The position numbers were made by a program, and so were the translations under genes. A DNA stretch of 64,000 bases from Naasia lichenicola (GTDB lineage Bacteria > Actinomycetota > Actinomycetes > Actinomycetales > Microbacteriaceae), in the NCBI RefSeq assembly GCF_004801885.1, contig NZ_SSSM01000003.1:372001-436000 (forward strand), read 5' to 3'. The notes beneath the pieces were generated by a model. That model had not been told where the DNA came from. It saw nothing but the letters and a program-made list of their open reading frames with translations, and did no database searches. Shown here piece after piece: positions 1 to 7,570 of this stretch (positions are counted from its first letter, which is position 1; each line of letters starts with the position of its first letter).

Positions 1-166
<166 letters not shown>

Positions 167-169
167 TCA

Positions 170-175
170 ACCCTA
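170..175 (-). promoter_or_regulatory. -10 box of coaD (leaderless)
   Basis: TAGGGT followed by six bases and the coaD ATG. The same box-spacer-start layout recurs at many genes here, which supports transcription starting at the A of the start codon. Confidence 0.55.
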
Positions 176-220
176 TCGGCGACACCTTGCGGCGGGTTGC
201 GAGTCGCCCTCAACTTCCAT

Positions 221-270
221 CTGCCCGGTTCTGCCGCCCGAGGACGCCTCCAGGCGGCAGAACCGGGCAG
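221..270. repeat. Family A palindrome, copy 1
   Basis: Two perfect 18-base arms (221-238 and 253-270, left arm CTGCCCGGTTCTGCCGCC) surround a 14-base loop that can fold further (GAGG...CCTC). It lies between the recG stop and the coaD start, so it could end recG transcription, but there is no T-run. A second copy with nearly the same arms is at 57891-57948, so this is a dispersed repeat rather than a locus-specific terminator. Confidence 0.85.
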
Positions 271-278
271 TTCGCGGG

Positions 279-2450
279 CTAGTTCTTGGCCAGGTACTCG
301 CGGGTGGATTCGTCGAGGCGCCGCGAGATGGCCGCGCGCAGGGCAGGGTGCCCGGCGAGGATGGGATCGCCGTCGAGCACCTGTCCGGCGGCGGCGCGGG
401 CCTGCTGGATGACGTCGGCGTCGGCGACCACCCGGAGCAGGCGAAGCGATGACCTGCCACCCGACTGCACTGCGCCGAGCACATCGCCCTCCCGTCGCAG
501 CTCGAGGTCGATCTCGGCGAGCGCGAAGCCGTCGGAGGTGCCTGCGACGGCGTCGACCCGGACGCGGGCGGGGCTGTCCACCTCTGCGAAGGTCACGAAC
601 AGGCAGATGCCGGCAGCCTTGCCTCGTCCGACGCGTCCTCGGAGCTGGTGCAGCTGGGAGACGCCGAACCGGTCGGCGTCGAGGATGATCATCGTCGACG
701 CGTTGGGCACATCGACGCCGACCTCGATCACGGTCGTCGCGATGATGAGGTCGAGGCTGCCGGCCGCGAAGGCCTGCATGACGGAGTCCTTCTCATCGGA
801 GGTCATCCGCCCGTGCAGAGCGGCGATCCGCAGGCCCTTGAGCTGGTCGATCGTCGGCATCGCGCCCATGATGACCTCGACGGACGCGGCCGGACGCTGA
901 GGGACCTCGTCCTGCTCGGGAGACGCACCCTGCTCGGGATGCTTGGCGTCGATCGCCGGGCACACCACGAAGACCTGATGGCCCTTCGCCACCTCCTCGG
1001 CTGCCCGCTTCCAGACGCGATGGATCATCGTCGGTGTCTCGGTCAGCCCCACCACGAAGCTCTCGATGGCCGAACGCCCCAGCGGCAGCTCGGTGATGGT
1101 CGAGATGTCGAGGTCGCCGAACACCGTCATCGCGACCGTGCGCGGGATCGGGGTGGCCGTCATCACGAGGACGTGCGGCGGCGTGTGACCCTTCTGTCGA
1201 AGCGCCTCGCGCTGCTCGACGCCGAAGCGGTGCTGCTCGTCGACGACGACGAGACCGAGGTCGAAGAACTCCACTTTGTCGCCGATCAGGGCGTGGGTGC
1301 CGATCACGATGCGCGCCTGGCCGCTGACGATCCGCAGCATCGCCTTGCGCCTCTCGGCGACCGACAGCTGGCCCGTGAGCAGCGTCGGCATCAGGCGGGC
1401 GGAGAGGTCGGGGCCCAAGGACTTCGCGATGGATCGGAGGTGCTGCGATGCGAGCACTTCGGTCGGAGCGAGCAGCGCGGCCTGGCCGCCCGCGTCGATC
1501 ACCTGCAGCATCGCCCGGAGTGCGACCAGGGTCTTGCCCGATCCGACCTCGCCCTGCAGCAGCCGATTCATGGGGATCGGCTGCTCGAGGTCGCGCGCGA
1601 TCTCCTCGCCGACGACCTCCTGATCCTTCGTGAGATCGAACGGCAGGGCCGAGTCGAACTGGGCGCGATAGCCGTCCTGCGCGTCGGGGCGAGGGGTTGC
1701 GGCCGTGGCCCGTGACACGATGCGCTGCTCGAGGAGTGCCGTCTGCAGCACGAAGGCCTCGTGGAACTTGAAGGTCTCCCTCGCCTGCAGGAAGTCGGAC
1801 GCACGCTTGGGCCGGTGGATCAGCTCGAGCGCGGCACCCTGATGGATGAGCGCGTACTCCTCGCGGATCTCGGGGGGCACAGGATCGTCGAGCGGATCGA
1901 GGGACGCGAGTGCGAGCGCCACTGCGTCCTGGATCTGCCAGCTGGTGATGCTGCCGGTCGCGGGGTAGATGGGGATGAGCTGGTTCGCGAAGGCCTTGGC
2001 CGCCGCGTCATCGAGGTCGTGGTCGGGCACCGTGTCGAGCTCGCCGAACAGCCGGTAGTCGGGATGGGCGAGCTGCGCATTGCCCTTGTATCGCGAGATC
2101 TTGCCGGAGAAGATCCCGCGGACGCCGACCCTGAGCTCCTTCACCCGCCAGGACTGATTGAAGAAGGTGAGGCTGACGAAGCCCTTGCCATCGCTGATCG
2201 AGACCTCGAACAGGCTCCCCTTGCGCGACTGCATCTTGCGCTCGGTCGCGCTGCGTACCTCGCCGACGATGGTGACCTCTTCGTCCATCGGCAGCTCGTC
2301 GAGCGCGGTGAGCTCGCCCCGGCGGGCGTAGCGGCGGGGGTAGTGCGAGAGCAGGTCGCCGACCGTCTCCATCGCGAACGCACGCTTGTATGCCGTGGCG
2401 GTCTTGCCCCCGAGCACGCCATCGAGCTTGGTGTCGAGTGTGCCGGCCAC
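279..2450 (-). CDS. recG: ATP-dependent DNA helicase RecG
   Basis: 723 residues, close to the usual RecG length. An N-terminal wedge/OB-fold region (about residues 1-200) is followed by the helicase core with Walker A GEVGSGKT, a DExH-type box DEQHRFGVEQRE, the motif III segment TATPIPRT and QLRGRVGRG near the C-terminus. RecG remodels stalled forks and branched recombination intermediates in the cytoplasm. The start is GTG at 2450, six bases after TAGCCT (2457-2462). Downstream lie repeat A1 and coaD on the same strand. Confidence 0.96.
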   Translation of the reverse strand: MAGTLDTKLDGVLGGKTATAYKRAFAMETVGDLLSHYPRRYARRGELTALDELPMDEEVTIVGEVRSATERKMQSRKGSLFEVSISDGKGFVSLTFFNQSWRVKELRVGVRGIFSGKISRYKGNAQLAHPDYRLFGELDTVPDHDLDDAAAKAFANQLIPIYPATGSITSWQIQDAVALALASLDPLDDPVPPEIREEYALIHQGAALELIHRPKRASDFLQARETFKFHEAFVLQTALLEQRIVSRATAATPRPDAQDGYRAQFDSALPFDLTKDQEVVGEEIARDLEQPIPMNRLLQGEVGSGKTLVALRAMLQVIDAGGQAALLAPTEVLASQHLRSIAKSLGPDLSARLMPTLLTGQLSVAERRKAMLRIVSGQARIVIGTHALIGDKVEFFDLGLVVVDEQHRFGVEQREALRQKGHTPPHVLVMTATPIPRTVAMTVFGDLDISTITELPLGRSAIESFVVGLTETPTMIHRVWKRAAEEVAKGHQVFVVCPAIDAKHPEQGASPEQDEVPQRPAASVEVIMGAMPTIDQLKGLRIAALHGRMTSDEKDSVMQAFAAGSLDLIIATTVIEVGVDVPNASTMIILDADRFGVSQLHQLRGRVGRGKAAGICLFVTFAEVDSPARVRVDAVAGTSDGFALAEIDLELRREGDVLGAVQSGGRSSLRLLRVVADADVIQQARAAAGQVLDGDPILAGHPALRAAISRRLDESTREYLAKN

Positions 2451-2456
2451 GGAACG

Positions 2457-2462
2457 AGGCTA
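2457..2462 (-). promoter_or_regulatory. -10 box of recG (leaderless)
   Basis: TAGCCT, six-base spacer, GTG start of recG. Fits the local leaderless pattern. Confidence 0.5.
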
Positions 2463-2491
2463 GCGCGACCGTCCGACACGATCGCCTGCGA

Positions 2492-2860
2492 TCACTCCGG
2501 GTTGGGCTCGAGGAATCTGAGCTGATTGCCGAACGGATCGCTCACGTCCACGGTCCTCCCCCACGGCTGGCGTTCGAGGCCGGGCCGGGCGTGGCGGTAC
2601 TCCTTCTGGTGGAGCTCCTTCCAGAACTCCGCGATCCCGGTGACCGTGATCTGCGTCGCGGTGCCGGGAGTGCCGTCCCCGAAGTGCTCGGTGAGGTGCA
2701 GGAACGCGCCGGACCGGCTGATCTGGCGATAGGTCGGGCCACCTGATGAATACGTGTGCTCCCAGTCGACCTGGAAGCCGAGGAAGCCGAGGTAGAACTC
2801 GTCCGCCTTCGGCACGTCGAAGATGCGGAGGATGGGGATGACTGGGCCGAGCAGCATCAT
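2492..2860 (-). CDS. Glyoxalase/bleomycin-resistance superfamily protein
   Basis: 122 residues with the compact beta-alpha-beta-beta-beta fold signature of the glyoxalase superfamily: IPILRIFDVPKADEFYLGFLGF near the N-terminus, HLTEHFGDGTPGT in the middle and the closing DPFGNQLRF. Such small proteins bind glycopeptide drugs or act as metal dioxygenases or isomerases; the substrate cannot be told here. I chose ATG 2860 over the upstream GTG at 2869 because TAGCGT (2868-2873) sits seven bases before it. The gene is divergent from rsmD and follows no operon. Confidence 0.8.
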   Translation of the reverse strand: MMLLGPVIPILRIFDVPKADEFYLGFLGFQVDWEHTYSSGGPTYRQISRSGAFLHLTEHFGDGTPGTATQITVTGIAEFWKELHQKEYRHARPGLERQPWGRTVDVSDPFGNQLRFLEPNPE

Positions 2861-2867
2861 GGCGCTC

Positions 2868-2893
2868 ACGCTACTCGCCGCCGCCGCTACCCT
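2868..2893. promoter_or_regulatory. Divergent -10 boxes for the glyoxalase gene and rsmD
   Basis: TAGCGT on the minus strand (2868-2873) precedes the glyoxalase ATG by seven bases. TACCCT on the plus strand (2888-2893) precedes the rsmD GTG by eight bases, a spacer that also holds GGAGA. The boxes are only 14 bases apart, so the two promoters overlap and may interfere. Confidence 0.45.
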
Positions 2894-2901
2894 CGGAGAT
2901 C

Positions 2902-3468
2902 GTGACGCGGATCATCTCGGGCTTCGCCGGCTCGCTCCGGCTCGCCGTTCCGAACGGCGCCACCCGCCCGACGAGCGACCGGACTCGGGAGGGCATCTTC
3001 TCGGCGCTCGACGCTCGCGGGGTGCTCGACGGCGCGCGCGTGCTCGACCTGTACGCTGGCTCCGGGGCGCTCGGGCTCGAGGCCGTCAGCCGGGGAGCGG
3101 TGTCCGCGCAGCTCGTCGACTCGTCCGCCTCGGCGGCGTCGGCCTGCAAGAGGAATGCAGCGACGGTGAGCGCATCCCCACGGGCGCCACGAGGTCTGCA
3201 GCTGCTGGTGACCCGTCAGACGACTGACGCATTCCTCTCCACCGATACGGCGACCTACGATCTGGTCTTCCTCGATCCGCCCTATGACGTGGCGACCGAG
3301 GAGATCGATCGGACGCTGCAGCTCGTCGCCGAACGGATCGCACCGGACGGGCTCATCGTGCTCGAGCGCAGCACTCGATCGGCCGATCCCCGCTGGCCCG
3401 ACGGCATCGAGCTCAACCGGGCGCGGGACTATGGCGAGACGCGCGTCTTCTACGCCCAGCCCGCTTGA
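2902..3468 (+). CDS. rsmD: 16S rRNA (guanine(966)-N(2))-methyltransferase RsmD
   Basis: 188 residues, normal for RsmD. The N-terminal MTRIISGFAGSLRL and RPTSDRTREGIFSAL are typical of the family. The SAM-binding loop is DLYAGSGALGLEA (about 49-61) and the catalytic N6/N2-methylase motif is DPPYD (about 125). It methylates G966 of 16S rRNA during 30S assembly. GTG start with GGAGA just upstream. It reads opposite to its neighbours recG and thiL, whereas these genes share one direction in some other actinobacteria. Confidence 0.93.
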   Translation: MTRIISGFAGSLRLAVPNGATRPTSDRTREGIFSALDARGVLDGARVLDLYAGSGALGLEAVSRGAVSAQLVDSSASAASACKRNAATVSASPRAPRGLQLLVTRQTTDAFLSTDTATYDLVFLDPPYDVATEEIDRTLQLVAERIAPDGLIVLERSTRSADPRWPDGIELNRARDYGETRVFYAQPA

Positions 3469-3501
3469 CCGGCGGGCTCACTCGGCAGGATCAGACCCGA
3501 G

Positions 3502-4554
3502 TCAGCCCGCTGCGCCGTCCCAGCCCACGAAGGAATCCCATCCCGTCGTGCGGACGGCGGGATCCTCGCCGTTGACGAGCACCCGGCCGTCGCCCTGACG
3601 GACGACGCCGATGGGGCGGAACGCCCCAGGGAGCGTGGCGGTCGCCGGGAAGGTCGCGAGCAGCGAGTGGTCCTCCCCGTCGGTGAGGACGATCTCCGCT
3701 GACACCTCGATCAGCTCAGGGGCGGCACCGGCGATCCAGGCGCGATCGGCCTCGAGCGCGTGCAGATCGATGTCGAGGTCGAACCCGCTGGCCGATGCGA
3801 TGCGTCCGGCGTCGAGGAGCAGCCCGTCGGATACGTCGAGCATCGAGGTGGCGCCGGCGAGGGCAGCCGCCACTCCAGCCGCGATCGGCGGGGTCGGGCG
3901 CAGCTGCGCCTCGACGGCGGCCGGCCGACGCGCGACCAACTCGGCGGCTGCGGTGGGATCGGGCTCGCCGTCCTCATCGATCCCTTGCGCGAAGAGCAGC
4001 CGCAGACCTGCAGCCGCGCGCCCGACGGTGCCGGCGAGCGCGATCACGTCTCCCGCCCGAGCGCCCGAGCGAAGGACGGGGTCGACGCCACCCAGGTCGC
4101 CGAATACCGTCACGGCGATGGTGAGGGTGTCGCTCGCCGACAGGTCGCCGCCGACCACTCCGACCCCGGGCGCGAGCTCGGCGCACGCATCGCGGAGGCC
4201 GCGGGCGATGCCCTCGAGGTCGGTGATCAGCGTGTCGAGCGGCGCGGCGATGGCGACGACCAAGGCGGTCGGCCGCGCACCCATCGCGGCGATGTCGGCG
4301 AGGTTGGTGGCCGCGCCCTTCCAGCCCAGGTCGAACGGCGACGACCAGGCGAGCCGGAAGTCGGGCCCGTGCACGAGGAGATCGGTCGAGATGACGACCC
4401 GTCCGTCCGGTGCGGCGATCACGGCGCCGTCGTCCCCTGGTCCGACCGTCGCCGCGGCCGCGGGAGGCAGGATCGGGAAGATCCGACGCAGTGCCGCCAG
4501 CTCGCCCGCCGACCCGAGCGTCGCGGAGTCGGGGGCGGCAGGGTCGAGGCTCAC
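3502..4554 (-). CDS. thiL: Thiamine-phosphate kinase ThiL
   Basis: 350 residues of the AIR-synthase-like (PurM) fold. Motifs: GPGDDGAVI (about 38-46) for the ATP/Mg site, VISTDLLVHGPDFR, GWKGAATNLADIAAMGA (about 78-94) and VGGDLSAS (about 135). The enzyme phosphorylates thiamine monophosphate to the active diphosphate cofactor. Start GTG at 4554 preceded by CGGAGG and TAGCGT (4561-4566). No thiamine riboswitch is visible in the 147-base gap upstream, which holds repeat B1 instead. Confidence 0.93.
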   Translation of the reverse strand: MSLDPAAPDSATLGSAGELAALRRIFPILPPAAAATVGPGDDGAVIAAPDGRVVISTDLLVHGPDFRLAWSSPFDLGWKGAATNLADIAAMGARPTALVVAIAAPLDTLITDLEGIARGLRDACAELAPGVGVVGGDLSASDTLTIAVTVFGDLGGVDPVLRSGARAGDVIALAGTVGRAAAGLRLLFAQGIDEDGEPDPTAAAELVARRPAAVEAQLRPTPPIAAGVAAALAGATSMLDVSDGLLLDAGRIASASGFDLDIDLHALEADRAWIAGAAPELIEVSAEIVLTDGEDHSLLATFPATATLPGAFRPIGVVRQGDGRVLVNGEDPAVRTTGWDSFVGWDGAAG

Positions 4555-4560
4555 CCTCCG

Positions 4561-4566
4561 ACGCTA
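4561..4566 (-). promoter_or_regulatory. -10 box of thiL
   Basis: TAGCGT followed by CGGAGG and the GTG start. The six-base spacer could serve as a Shine-Dalgarno only if transcription began further upstream; the layout rather fits a leaderless mRNA. Confidence 0.5.
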
Positions 4567-4580
4567 GCCCAGCCCATGTG

Positions 4581-4655
4581 TACGTTCCGGCCCCATGTGC
4601 ACGGAATTTCGCGCACATCCGCCGGTTTCGTGCACATTCGGCTGCCACGTACGCA
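4581..4655. repeat. Family B repeat, copy 1
   Basis: Starts with TACGTTCCGGCC, then a near-palindrome ATGTGCACGG-AATTTC-GCGCACAT, then a further GTGCACATTCGGC and CCACGTACG that mirror the first part. It fills the divergent gap between thiL and the DUF3515 gene. Related copies are at 35603, 47143 and 48608, and a half copy is at 42411. Confidence 0.8.
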
Positions 4656-4689
4656 AGACCACGGGGCCCTTCGTCCAGGCGCCGGCCGG

Positions 4690-4695
4690 TACCCT
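4690..4695 (+). promoter_or_regulatory. -10 box of the DUF3515 lipoprotein gene
   Basis: TACCCT, six-base spacer, GTG at 4702. It decides the start of this gene, whose frame is open far upstream as a shadow of thiL. Confidence 0.5.
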
Positions 4696-4701
4696 GGCGA
4701 C

Positions 4702-5271
4702 GTGCTCCGGTCCCGATCGCTCCTGCCCGCGCCGGGCCGGACCGGCACCCGGATTCAGACCCGGCTGCAGCTGGCGCAGCGGATCGCAGGAATCACCGCA
4801 GTCGTGATCCTGAGCACGGGCCTCGCCGCCTGCTCCCCCACCGTGTCGCTCGAGCCCGGGCCGGAGGCGACAGCGACCGCCTGCGCCGACGTCATCGTCC
4901 GCCTTCCCGACACGCTTGACGGCGCGGACAAGCGCGAGACCAATGCGCAGGGCACCGCCGCGTGGGGCGATCCCTCGAGCGTGCTGCTCGTCTGCGGCGT
5001 CACGCAGCGCGCTCCGACCACCGACCGATGCATCGCGATCGGCGACGGCGCGAGCGAGGTGGACTGGGTCGAGGACGACTCGAAAGCGCCGGTCTACAGC
5101 TACATCAGCTACAACCGCGCGCCCGCGGTCGAGGTGACGATCGACAGCACCAAGTCCTCGGGAACCGACGTGCTCACCGACCTGTCGGACGTGGTCTCGA
5201 TCCTCGCGCTCGACCACCCCTGCGTCGGCGCGGAGGACGCAGAGCTGGTCCCCTCCACCCCCGCCCCGTAG
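4702..5271 (+). CDS. DUF3515 family lipoprotein
   Basis: 189 residues. A basic N-terminus and hydrophobic segment (about 26-40) end in the lipobox LAAC, so the protein should be lipid-anchored outside the membrane. The mature part has ACADVIVRLPDTLDG, AWGDPSSVLLVCGV and a closing ILALDHPCVG with spaced cysteines, as in the actinobacterial DUF3515 family that sits beside ddl and thiL. The function is unknown. Here it reads away from both thiL and ddl, whereas in Mycobacterium it shares their strand, and it lies between repeats B1 and C1. Confidence 0.8.
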   Translation: MLRSRSLLPAPGRTGTRIQTRLQLAQRIAGITAVVILSTGLAACSPTVSLEPGPEATATACADVIVRLPDTLDGADKRETNAQGTAAWGDPSSVLLVCGVTQRAPTTDRCIAIGDGASEVDWVEDDSKAPVYSYISYNRAPAVEVTIDSTKSSGTDVLTDLSDVVSILALDHPCVGAEDAELVPSTPAP

Positions 5272-5285
5272 CGGTTGCCGGATCT

Positions 5286-5388
5286 CCTGATTTCAGGTGT
5301 CCTTTTCTCCTGAATTCAGGCGGATGCGAGGTTCTCCGGCCCCTTCGACGGATGTCACCGGAGAACTTCATCCAGACCTGAATTCAGG
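5286..5388. repeat. Family C palindromic element, copy 1
   Basis: Contains CCTGATTTCAGG (5286-5297) and exact CCTGAATTCAGG at 5309-5320 and 5377-5388. Between the last two, GTTCTCCGG (5331-5339) pairs with CCGGAGAAC (5358-5366). The whole 5309-5388 segment is an imperfect inverted repeat with arms of about 31 bases. A related element ends the next gene (6360-6461), so the pair brackets the DUF559 gene. Confidence 0.9.
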
Positions 5389-5488
5389 ACGCCAGGGCGG
5401 TCGTCCACAGTCGGCGAGCGCCGGAACGTCTGCACAGATTCCGGCGGATGGAAGGTGGGTGTCAGCAGAGCGGGCACGCTCGTATGCC

Positions 5489-6364
5489 ATGAATCCCGAA
5501 CAGCTGCTTCGCGACCAGTGCGGCGTCGCTTGGCGCGCGGACCTTGTCAGTGCAGGGTGGACGCGTCCTCAGATCAGCCGGCTCGTCGCGGCCGGACGGC
5601 TGACCGTCCTGCGCAACGGGTGGGTCGCGACAGCGGATGCTGATCCGAGCATCCGTGCGGCGGTCCGAGTGGGAGGGGCATTGACCTGCGTCTCGGAGCT
5701 TCAGCGAAGGAGCCTCTTCGCTCCGGCGGATCGACGTCTTCACCTCGCGGTGGCCCCGAACGCCTCTCGATTGAGATCGGTGGAAGGGGTCGATCCGATC
5801 GTGCACTGGAGTGGCGAGCTCGTGGCGAGGCCGCGGGGAGCCGTGACGGATCCCCTCGACAACCTGATCCCGCATCTCGCGCAGTGCCTGCCGACTGATT
5901 GGGCGGTCGCCGGAATCGACGCCATCTCGCGCTCGGAGCGGCGGTTCACCTCCGCCCACATCTCCAAGATCGCCATGCGTGCGCATAGCCAACGACTTCG
6001 CGCGCTGCTTCCGCTGCTCGATTCGCGAGCGGAGAGTGGCCTTGAATCCCTCCTCCGGGTTCGCTTGTCTGCCGCGGGCATCCAGATCGCGCCCCAGGTG
6101 CAGATCGGTCCGTTCCGCGTCGACGGGCTCATCGGCGAACGGCTGGTGATCGAAGCCGCGGGTTACCAGTTCCACTCACAACGCGAGGACTTCGAAGCCG
6201 ACCATGCCCGGGCGGCCGAGTTGCAGCTGCGCGGCTTCACCGTGCTGCAGTTCACCTACCAGCAGATCGTAAATAACTGGCCGCGAGTGCTGGAGACCAT
6301 CCAGGCCCATATCGCGCGCGGCGATCACCGTTGGGATTCGTGGCGGCGAAGCGGCACATCCTGA
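5489..6364 (+). CDS. DUF559 (Vsr-like endonuclease fold) protein with AbiEi-type N-terminal domain
   Basis: 291 residues from ATG 5489; GTG 5459 would add ten residues. The N-terminus (about 5-60: LVSAGWTRPQISRLVAAGRL, then VLRNGWVA) is the winged-helix type seen in AbiEi-family antitoxins. The C-terminus (about 190-285: SGLESLLRVRL, IGPFRVDGLIGERLVIE, DFEADHARAAELQLRGFTV) matches the DUF559/PD-(D/E)XK fold. Such genes are common, scattered accessory genes in Microbacteriaceae, and their function is not established. No partner toxin is next to it. The stop codon TGA lies inside the CCTGAATTCAGG of repeat C2, so the repeat defines the end of the protein. It splits the conserved ddl-DUF3515 neighbourhood. 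Confidence 0.75.
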   Translation: MNPEQLLRDQCGVAWRADLVSAGWTRPQISRLVAAGRLTVLRNGWVATADADPSIRAAVRVGGALTCVSELQRRSLFAPADRRLHLAVAPNASRLRSVEGVDPIVHWSGELVARPRGAVTDPLDNLIPHLAQCLPTDWAVAGIDAISRSERRFTSAHISKIAMRAHSQRLRALLPLLDSRAESGLESLLRVRLSAAGIQIAPQVQIGPFRVDGLIGERLVIEAAGYQFHSQREDFEADHARAAELQLRGFTVLQFTYQQIVNNWPRVLETIQAHIARGDHRWDSWRRSGTS

Positions 6365-6461
6365 ATTCAGGACGATGTGACGTTCTCCGGGCTCCTGGCG
6401 AGATGCTGCCTGCAAACGTGATCTCGGCCTGAATTCAGGAGAGAGGACTCCTGAATTCAGG
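6360..6461. repeat. Family C palindromic element, copy 2
   Basis: Exact CCTGAATTCAGG at 6360-6371, 6428-6439 and 6450-6461. The inner part GATGTGACGTTCTCCGG matches GATGCGAGGTTCTCCGG of copy 1. It overlaps the DUF559 stop codon and reaches to eight bases from the ddl stop. Confidence 0.9.
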
Positions 6462-6468
6462 GACCGCG

Positions 6469-7566
6469 TCAGGAGGCGGCGGGCTCCAAGGCCAGGGTGA
6501 TCAGCTCCATGATCAGCTCCGGATAGGTCAAGCCGGATTCCAGCCAGCAGCGCGGGAACATCGAGATCGGAGTGAAGCCCGGCATCGTGTTGACCTCGTT
6601 GACCACGAAGCCGGTCGGGGTCAGGAAGAAGTCGACCCGGGCGAGGCCTGCGCCGCCGATCGCCTCGAAGGCGCGGATGCCGATGGACTGCATCTCGGCG
6701 AGCTCATCGTCGGTCAGCGACGCGGGGCAGACCAGGTCGACGCCGGGTGCATCCAGGTATTTGGCGGCGAAGTCGTAGAAGTCCCGGCCGGTCACGACCA
6801 CCTCGCCGGCGACGGACGCCCGGGCGGGAGAGCCGGCGCGGCCGCCGAGCACCGCGACCTCGACCTCTCGACCGCTGATCGCAGCCTCCACGAGCACCTT
6901 GGAGTCCTCGGCGAACGCGAGCTCGAGAGCCGGAGCGATCCCGTCGACATCGACGACCTTGCTGACGCCCACCGACGATCCCGCACGCGCCGGCTTGATG
7001 AACATGGGGAATCCGAGCGACACCATCGAGGGCAGCAGCACATCCTGCGACGATGCCCAGCTGCCGGCGGTCACCGTGACCCACGGGGCCACCGCGATCC
7101 CGGCTGCCGCCAGCACGGTCTTGGTGAAGTGCTTGTCCATGCCGAGCGCCGAGGCGAGCACGCCGTTGCCGACGTAGGGAAGTCCGATCAGCTCGAGCAT
7201 GCCCTGGATCGTGCCGTCCTCACCGAACGGTCCGTGCAGGATCGGGAACACGACGTCGATGTCGCCGAGCGAGCGGACCGAGCCATCCGACTCCACCCGC
7301 AGCTCGCGGGAGGCGGCGCTGTCGGGCCAGAGCACACGCGATCCGTTGTCGACGACCTCGGGCAGCGCGGAGGGATCGAGAGCGAAGCGAGACGCGTCAT
7401 CCGCCTCGAGCACGAAGGCGCCGTCGCGGGTGATGCCCACCGGGATCACCTCGTACCGTTCGCGGTCGATGGCGCCGAGCACCCCGCCGGCCGTGGCGCA
7501 GCTGATCGAATGCTCGCTCGAGCGCCCGCCGAAGAGGAGCGCAACGCGGATGCGGCCGTCGGCCAT
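6469..7566 (-). CDS. ddl: D-alanine--D-alanine ligase
   Basis: 365 residues, ATP-grasp ligase. N-terminal LLFGGRSSEHSISC, PILHGPFGEDGTIQG (substrate-binding loop, about 105-120), GLPYVGNGVLASALGMDK, FIKPARAGSSVGVSKV and the C-terminal metal-binding EVNTMPGFT. It makes the D-Ala-D-Ala dipeptide for peptidoglycan precursors in the cytoplasm. It is the last gene of the murA-plsC-gpsA-ddl run; four bases separate it from gpsA, so it is surely co-transcribed. Confidence 0.96.
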   Translation of the reverse strand: MADGRIRVALLFGGRSSEHSISCATAGGVLGAIDRERYEVIPVGITRDGAFVLEADDASRFALDPSALPEVVDNGSRVLWPDSAASRELRVESDGSVRSLGDIDVVFPILHGPFGEDGTIQGMLELIGLPYVGNGVLASALGMDKHFTKTVLAAAGIAVAPWVTVTAGSWASSQDVLLPSMVSLGFPMFIKPARAGSSVGVSKVVDVDGIAPALELAFAEDSKVLVEAAISGREVEVAVLGGRAGSPARASVAGEVVVTGRDFYDFAAKYLDAPGVDLVCPASLTDDELAEMQSIGIRAFEAIGGAGLARVDFFLTPTGFVVNEVNTMPGFTPISMFPRCWLESGLTYPELIMELITLALEPAAS

Positions 7567-7570
7567 TGGA

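Noticed and set aside
3760-5271. A 503-codon plus-strand frame across thiL and the DUF3515 gene
   Set aside because: The first two thirds mirror thiL and have no family features; only the part from GTG 4702 has a promoter box, a signal peptide and a lipobox.
5489-6364. AbiE-type toxin-antitoxin pair
   Set aside because: Only the AbiEi-like N-terminal domain is present, fused to DUF559; no AbiEii nucleotidyltransferase gene lies beside it.
5286-6461. CRISPR-like array from the repeated CCTGAATTCAGG
   Set aside because: The repeats are short palindromes with uneven spacing, placed on both sides of a gene, and no cas genes are present.
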